64,000 nucleotides of DNA from Brevibacillus brevis (GTDB lineage Bacteria; Bacillota; Bacilli; Brevibacillales; Brevibacillaceae): contig NZ_CP134050.1 of NCBI RefSeq assembly GCF_031583145.1, positions 4,515,501 through 4,579,500 of the forward strand, read 5' to 3'. Shown here piece by piece: positions 59,593-64,000 of this stretch (position 1 is its first letter; each line of letters opens with the position of its first letter). The notes beneath the pieces were generated by a model. It saw only the letters and a list, made by a program, of their open reading frames with translations. It searched no databases and was not told the DNA's origin. The position numbers were made by a program, and so were the translations under genes.

Positions 59593-61238
59593 GCTACTTG
59601 TTCTCCTTTTTGCAAGATCGCCAGAAGCTCCTGTCTTGTTTGTTCTTCCACCGTCGCCAGCTCAGCCAGCTTCCCGTGAACCGCAGCCAGCTCTCGCAAG
59701 ACGTTCAGACGCGCTTCCTGCTCAGCACCTTGCTCCTTGGCTTGCTGCTCGATGCGGGCCACGATCCGCTCGATGAAGCCGAGTCCGGCACGGCGATACT
59801 CGAGCTTGATCCCGTCCGCTACATCCTTGCAGTAATTCATGACGTACTCTCGCGACTGGGCCCCGTCCTTGATGTGGGCAGCGAGGAATTCCGGCGTGAT
59901 TTCGATCGCGGTGGCATGGACCTCTGCGTGATACTCTTCGTCGCGGATGCCGTACAGCTGCGGCTGTTTGCTCAGCAGCTCCTTGAAATGGAAGTCCAGG
60001 TTTCCTGCCACTTTCTCGCGCAGGTCGGCGAGCAAGGCTTCCTCCCTGCGGGCCTTTTCCTCTTCCGTCTTTTTTCCGGCGAACAAAAAGCCGAGCTTGA
60101 AGCCTGGCTTTTTGCTCTCAAGGTAGCTTTGAGCCGCTTCGTTGGTGCTGTAATACGTCAAGCGGGCGTTGTCCAGAAGCACGCTCAGTTCTTTTTCCAT
60201 GCTTCTTCTCGCTTCATTCGCGCGTTCGGCCAAAGCGGCAGCTTCCGACTCCGCCTGGCGAAGCGCCTCATGTACGGCGGCTGCGTCTTTGGTGTCGAGT
60301 CCGGCTGCTTCCAGGTCGTCCAGCTTGGCTTCCCATTGCTGGCGCTGGCCCGCGTTTGCTGCCTTGAGCACATTCACATGCTCGTCGATCAAATGCTGGG
60401 CGGCGCTCTTCACGCTCGCTTCTACCAGCTCTTCGCGGCTGCCGATCAGCTGGAGCAGCTTGCCCCGAAACTCTTCGTACTGGTTTTCCGGATGATCCGG
60501 TTCGGCCAGCGAGGTGTAGAAGATGCCGTCCGGATGAATGTTCCACGTCGCGAACGCTTCCTCGACACTCTCCTTGTAGCTGTCAAAGTCCAGCTCGAAA
60601 TCGATGTGCTTGTCGATCATGTTCACGACGAGATAGACCGGCTTTCCCCGGTCTTTCAACGTTTTGGTGAAGTTGAAGTTCTCCTCCGCTTGAACGTGAT
60701 TGTAGTCCATCATGTAAATGACGACGTCCGCCAGATGCAGCGCGGATTCCGTCGCGATTTTGTGCGCGGCGTCCGTCGAGTCGATTCCCGGTGTATCGAG
60801 CAGGCTGGATTGCTCGTCAAGCAGCGTGCCCGGATAAGAGACTTCCACCGTCTCCACTGTATCCCCGTCGACAGCAAACTGTTTCAGCTTTTCCATCTCC
60901 GTATCGGGATCGAATGTAAGCACGCCGCTGTTTGTGGTGTAGACGCGGGCCGCTTTTTCCCCTCCGCGAATCTTGACCACATTGGCGCTGGTCGGGATCG
61001 GATTTGAGGGCAGCAGATTTACGCCCAAAAGCGTGTTGATCATGGTCGATTTGCCTGCGGAAAAGTGACCGCAAAAGGCGATATTCAGCTCGGCCCGTTT
61101 CGTCTTTTCCGCAAGCTGTCTGAGTTTTGCAGGGGTCGTGTGATCCCCTTTCTCGTCCATTCGTTTCGCGAGTTCTTCCCATGTATGTGCAAGACGGGAG
61201 AAATCCGTCTCCCGAGTCATCACTTGACTTTGAGACAC
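59589..61238 (-). CDS. Bacterial dynamin-like GTPase, DynA N-terminal half (D1)
   Basis: Dynamin-superfamily GTPase of 549 residues, upstream partner of the gene above. The P-loop is GHFSAGKST (57-65), the G2 region NPIPTSANVVKI, and G3 is LLDTPGIDSTDA. VVNMIDKHIDF is G4-like. A coiled stalk and a paddle-like hydrophobic patch (KPGFKLGFLFAGKK) follow. It starts at GTG 61238 with AGAGGGTGGTAGG upstream. It corresponds to the first unit of Bacillus DynA. A -35/-10 pair (TTGAAC, TACATT, spacing 17) lies about 60-90 bases upstream. Confidence 0.88.
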   Translation of the reverse strand: MSQSQVMTRETDFSRLAHTWEELAKRMDEKGDHTTPAKLRQLAEKTKRAELNIAFCGHFSAGKSTMINTLLGVNLLPSNPIPTSANVVKIRGGEKAARVYTTNSGVLTFDPDTEMEKLKQFAVDGDTVETVEVSYPGTLLDEQSSLLDTPGIDSTDAAHKIATESALHLADVVIYMMDYNHVQAEENFNFTKTLKDRGKPVYLVVNMIDKHIDFELDFDSYKESVEEAFATWNIHPDGIFYTSLAEPDHPENQYEEFRGKLLQLIGSREELVEASVKSAAQHLIDEHVNVLKAANAGQRQQWEAKLDDLEAAGLDTKDAAAVHEALRQAESEAAALAERANEARRSMEKELSVLLDNARLTYYSTNEAAQSYLESKKPGFKLGFLFAGKKTEEEKARREEALLADLREKVAGNLDFHFKELLSKQPQLYGIRDEEYHAEVHATAIEITPEFLAAHIKDGAQSREYVMNYCKDVADGIKLEYRRAGLGFIERIVARIEQQAKEQGAEQEARLNVLRELAAVHGKLAELATVEEQTRQELLAILQKGEQVA

Positions 61239-61436
61239 TTGCCTACCACCCTCTCCATTGTTGCTATTCTCTCTACTACTTCTCTATTCTACCATGCCGA
61301 ATGTATCATACCTGATCTGGTTGTTCAATGAGTTGCGGAAAACTTTCCCGTGGAACTTTCATCCGCATAAAATGGTCGAGTTCTGGAAAAAATCGCTCTA
61401 ACATGATATTCGCTTTTTGGAACGGGAGGAACTCCC

Positions 61437-63014
61437 ATGTTGCGCAGATACTTGGCACAGCATCGCAAAAAGAAAGCCTCCTCTTCTCTCATGCAGCATT
61501 TACGGCCGCAATCAGCTGCACCTGCCTCGCTCACGACGGGCTTGCAGGACAACATCGATTCGATCCGGTCAATCCTGGGCAATCCGCACGACCTTTTGGT
61601 CCGTTCTTTTTTTATCGGAAAAACGAATCACTCCTGCGCAATCGTCTGCATCGACGGACTGGTCGACAGCGATATGATTCACGAGCAGGTTTTGGCGAAT
61701 ATCCAACTGATGATTTCCACCGCAAACAAAAACGTCCCGGTCGAGCCGGACGCCATTCTCTCCCTGCTCTACGAAGAAGTCCTGTCCGTCATTGAGATAA
61801 AAAAAGTGTCTGATTTGAATCAGATCCTCGATAGCGTCCTCTCCGGCGATACAGCCTTGTTCGTGGATGGCGCGAGCGAGGTCATCATGATCGATAGCAA
61901 AGGCTGGAAGACGCGATCCCTGGAAGAGCCCGTGTCCGAGGGACTCGTACGCGGCCCGCGGGATGGCTTTACGGAGAGCATCCGCGACAACACGGTCCGT
62001 ATCCGCAGACGAGTCAAGGATTTCCACCTGCGCTTCGACGGCTGTCTGGTAGGGCAGCGCAGCAAGACGGAGCTCATCGTCGCCTACATCGACGACATCG
62101 TGGACAAGGAGCTGCTGGACGAAGTGAAGCGCCGTATCGCCACAATCGACATCGATGAAGTGGAAGAGTCCGGCTTTATTGAACAGTGGATCGAAGACGA
62201 CTTTTTGTCGCCTTTCCCGCAGATCCACAACACGGAGCGGCCGGACAAAGTCGCCGCCTCCCTGTTTCACGGCCGCATCGCCATCTTGCTGGACGGCACG
62301 CCGATGGTCCTGATCGTCCCTGTCACGCTCGGACTGCTCATGCACTCGCCGGAAGATTACTACGAACGCTGGATCGTCGGGTCGCTCGCCCGGCTTCTGC
62401 GGTATCTGGCCGCCTTCTTGGCCGTGTTTTCTCCTGCGTTCTACATCGCCCTCGTTACGTATCACCCGGGGATGATCCCCTCCGACCTTGCCTTTTCGAT
62501 CGCGGCTACCCGAGACGGCGTTCCGTTCCCCGCCTTCTTGGAATCGCTCATGATGGTGACCACGATGGAGCTGCTGCAGGAAGCGGGACTGCGCTTGCCC
62601 AAGCCGATCGGGCAAACGGTAGGAATCGTGGGAGGACTGGTCATCGGCGACGCTGCTGTATCCGCCGGAATCGTGAGTCCGGTCATGGTCATCGTCGTGG
62701 CTTTGACGGCGATCGCTTCCTTCGCCATCCCTGCCTATCATCTGGCGATCGCTTTTCGGATGATACGCTACTTGGCGATGTTTGCCGCAGCGATTTTCGG
62801 CGTGTACGGCGTCGTGCTCAGCTTGATCGTGATCATGATCCATCTGTCCAACCTGACGAGCATCGGGTATCCGTACCTGGCTCCGTTAGCGCCGCAAATG
62901 CCGCGGGACTGGAAGGACCTCATTCTGCGCGCTCCCGTCACCTTCTTGAAAAATCGGCCGAAGTCGCTGCATCCGCAAGACGACACTCGCATGAAGTCAG
63001 GGGATCCATCATGA
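61437..63014 (+). CDS. gerAA: Spore germination protein, GerAA type
   Basis: Subunit A of a GerA-family germinant receptor, 525 residues, in the spore inner membrane. The N-terminal soluble part (1-275) has NPHDLLVRSFFIGKTN, GDTALFVDG, EPVSEGLVRGPRDGFTE and HNTERPDKVAASL, all family signatures. The C-terminal part holds about five helices (VLIVPVTLGLLM, PAFYIALVTYHPGMIP, GQTVGIVGGLVIGDAAVSAGIVSPVMVI, LIVIMIHLSNLTSIGYPYLAPLAP). The ATG has GGGAGGAAC upstream. The next gene overlaps its stop by four bases. Expression is expected in the forespore, but I could not identify a clear sigma-G promoter. Confidence 0.96.
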   Translation: MLRRYLAQHRKKKASSSLMQHLRPQSAAPASLTTGLQDNIDSIRSILGNPHDLLVRSFFIGKTNHSCAIVCIDGLVDSDMIHEQVLANIQLMISTANKNVPVEPDAILSLLYEEVLSVIEIKKVSDLNQILDSVLSGDTALFVDGASEVIMIDSKGWKTRSLEEPVSEGLVRGPRDGFTESIRDNTVRIRRRVKDFHLRFDGCLVGQRSKTELIVAYIDDIVDKELLDEVKRRIATIDIDEVEESGFIEQWIEDDFLSPFPQIHNTERPDKVAASLFHGRIAILLDGTPMVLIVPVTLGLLMHSPEDYYERWIVGSLARLLRYLAAFLAVFSPAFYIALVTYHPGMIPSDLAFSIAATRDGVPFPAFLESLMMVTTMELLQEAGLRLPKPIGQTVGIVGGLVIGDAAVSAGIVSPVMVIVVALTAIASFAIPAYHLAIAFRMIRYLAMFAAAIFGVYGVVLSLIVIMIHLSNLTSIGYPYLAPLAPQMPRDWKDLILRAPVTFLKNRPKSLHPQDDTRMKSGDPS

Positions 63015-64000
63015 GCGCTCAAACCTTATCGGAAAAACTGATCGGAAAAAACCACATGGGACTCAACATCGCGTCCGTCACGATCGGGGTCGGGATCCTG
63101 ACGTTTCCCCGAACCTTGGCAAAAGCGACCGGTGCTTTTGACGGCTGGATTTCCGTCCTGCTGAGCGGTGCGATGGCCTACGGAATTGCCTGGCTGCTGG
63201 CCAAGCTGGCATCCCGCTTTCCCCGGCAGACGTTTTTCGAGTACACGTCCCTGATCGCCACAAGACCGGTCGGCTATGTCCTGACCTTTCTCGTCTGCAT
63301 CTACACGCTGCTGTTCGTCGCATTTGAAATCAGAGCGATCGGAACCATCTCCAAACAGTATTTGTTCTTCAATACTCCGGTAGAAATGATTACCTTGAGC
63401 TTTCTGCTGGTCGTCCAATACGCCGCAGCTGGATCACGCATTTCCTTACTGCGCCTGAACCTCGTGTTTTTGCCCATCGTCTTGTTCGTGATGGCGGTGG
63501 TTCTCGCTTTTACCCAGCCGCTCATCCAGATGGAAAACGTTCGCCCGTACTTCTCATCCAGTTGGAGCACGCTGCTGAAGGCTTGCAAGGATGTCGGCAT
63601 TTCCTACTCAGGCTTTGAAATCATTTTGTTTTACACGATGCTGATGAAACGCCCTCAGGATGCGACGAAATCGGTGCTGATTGGCCTTTTGATCCCCGTT
63701 GTCCTTTACGCCATCATCTACATATTCGTCGTCGCGGTGTTTTCGACGGAGGTAGCCAAAAACCTGACGTACCCGACGATTGAGCTGGCAAAGGAAGTGG
63801 AGGTCCCCGGCGGTTTTTTCGAAAGGGTCGAGTCTATGTTTTTCACCATCTGGATCATGACGATTTTCAATACGTGTGCCATGTGGCTGGATATTACTTT
63901 GCTCAATCTGACCTCGATGTTCAGACGCGTCGACAAAATCGTCTGGATCCTGGTTCTCTCTCCGGTCATTTACTTCATCTCCATGCTGCCGCAGACGTTG
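63011..64000 (+). CDS. gerAB: Spore germination permease, GerAB type, C-terminus outside window
   Basis: Subunit B of the GerA-family receptor, an APC-superfamily permease; 330 residues are in the window and the 3' end is cut. The start MSAQTLSEKLIGKNHMG is followed by VTIGVGILTFPR, which aligns with the family's substrate-binding helix 1. Several helices follow, with GISYSGFEIILFYTMLMKRPQDATKS in helix 6. The ATG overlaps the gerAA stop (ATGA). In related receptors this subunit binds the germinant amino acid. A GerAC lipoprotein gene should follow beyond the window. Confidence 0.94.
   Translation, partial: MSAQTLSEKLIGKNHMGLNIASVTIGVGILTFPRTLAKATGAFDGWISVLLSGAMAYGIAWLLAKLASRFPRQTFFEYTSLIATRPVGYVLTFLVCIYTLLFVAFEIRAIGTISKQYLFFNTPVEMITLSFLLVVQYAAAGSRISLLRLNLVFLPIVLFVMAVVLAFTQPLIQMENVRPYFSSSWSTLLKACKDVGISYSGFEIILFYTMLMKRPQDATKSVLIGLLIPVVLYAIIYIFVVAVFSTEVAKNLTYPTIELAKEVEVPGGFFERVESMFFTIWIMTIFNTCAMWLDITLLNLTSMFRRVDKIVWILVLSPVIYFISMLPQTL

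Noticed and set aside
57661..59679. A 672-codon plus-strand frame opposite the second dynamin gene.
   Set aside because: The dynamin gene has P-loop and G3 motifs; the opposite frame has none.
61325..61436. A sigma-G promoter for the gerA operon.
   Set aside because: CAT-containing -10-like strings are present, but none has a matching -35 at the right spacing, so I do not call one.
1..64000. tRNA, rRNA, CRISPR or prophage modules.
   Set aside because: No tRNA cloverleaf, rRNA segment, short regularly spaced repeats or phage structural genes were recognised on either strand.

Overview
The window reads as a high-GC, spore-forming Firmicute of the Paenibacillaceae, most probably Brevibacillus or a close relative. 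This is inferred from strong AGGAGG-type ribosome binding sites, gerA-type germination genes, a YheC/YheD spore-coat ATP-grasp protein, an SLH surface protein, a KinB-like kinase, a RelQ-type alarmone synthetase, a DynA-type dynamin and frequent bidirectional intrinsic terminators. It is ordinary chromosome with one insertion sequence, one zone of gene decay and one unusual tandem repeat array. No rRNA, tRNA, CRISPR array or prophage was seen.

Left part (1-18.5 kb): a LytS/LytR two-component pair; a polar amino-acid ABC transporter downstream of a two-subunit CoA-transferase whose promoter is a consensus sigma-54 element; the divergent PAS/AAA+ sigma-54 activator; hppD; a methyltransferase; a secreted protein of unknown function behind a cyclic-di-GMP-I riboswitch with a terminator; a soluble chemoreceptor paired with a four-helix membrane protein; an RsmF-like rRNA methyltransferase; an Lrp-LysE pair; and a DEAD-box helicase.

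Middle (18.6-40.6 kb): three tandem copies of a 270-320 bp structured non-coding repeat between the helicase and a cytochrome P450; an SDR; two decayed genes (MFS and SDR); a hydrolase/TetR pair with shared palindromic operators; a RelQ-PepV pair; a dCache-like chemoreceptor; a KinB-like kinase followed by a 59-residue coiled coil and an orphan oligopeptide-binding lipoprotein; a duplicated U32 protein with a DUF1128 protein; an MDR efflux pump; and an orphan FabF with a divergent MmyB-like regulator.

Right part (40.6-64 kb): cimA, separated from a likely promoter by an IS1182-family element; a hydrolase; YheC; an M20 amidohydrolase; a PHP protein; an HD hydrolase; folA-thyA; a MocR regulator; small membrane proteins; a cold-shock protein; a coiled-coil lipoprotein; a second MocR gene broken by an exact 17-bp tandem duplication; a GNAT; an SLH protein; a DynA dynamin split into two overlapping genes; and the start of a gerA operon that leaves the window.

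Features most worth a second look: the repeat array at 18.7-19.6 kb, the riboswitch and its long leader, the CoA-transferase lacking its catalytic glutamate under sigma-54 control, the split DynA, the 17-bp duplication, and the kinase/coiled-coil/binding-protein operon. All family names come from reading motifs; no database search was possible.
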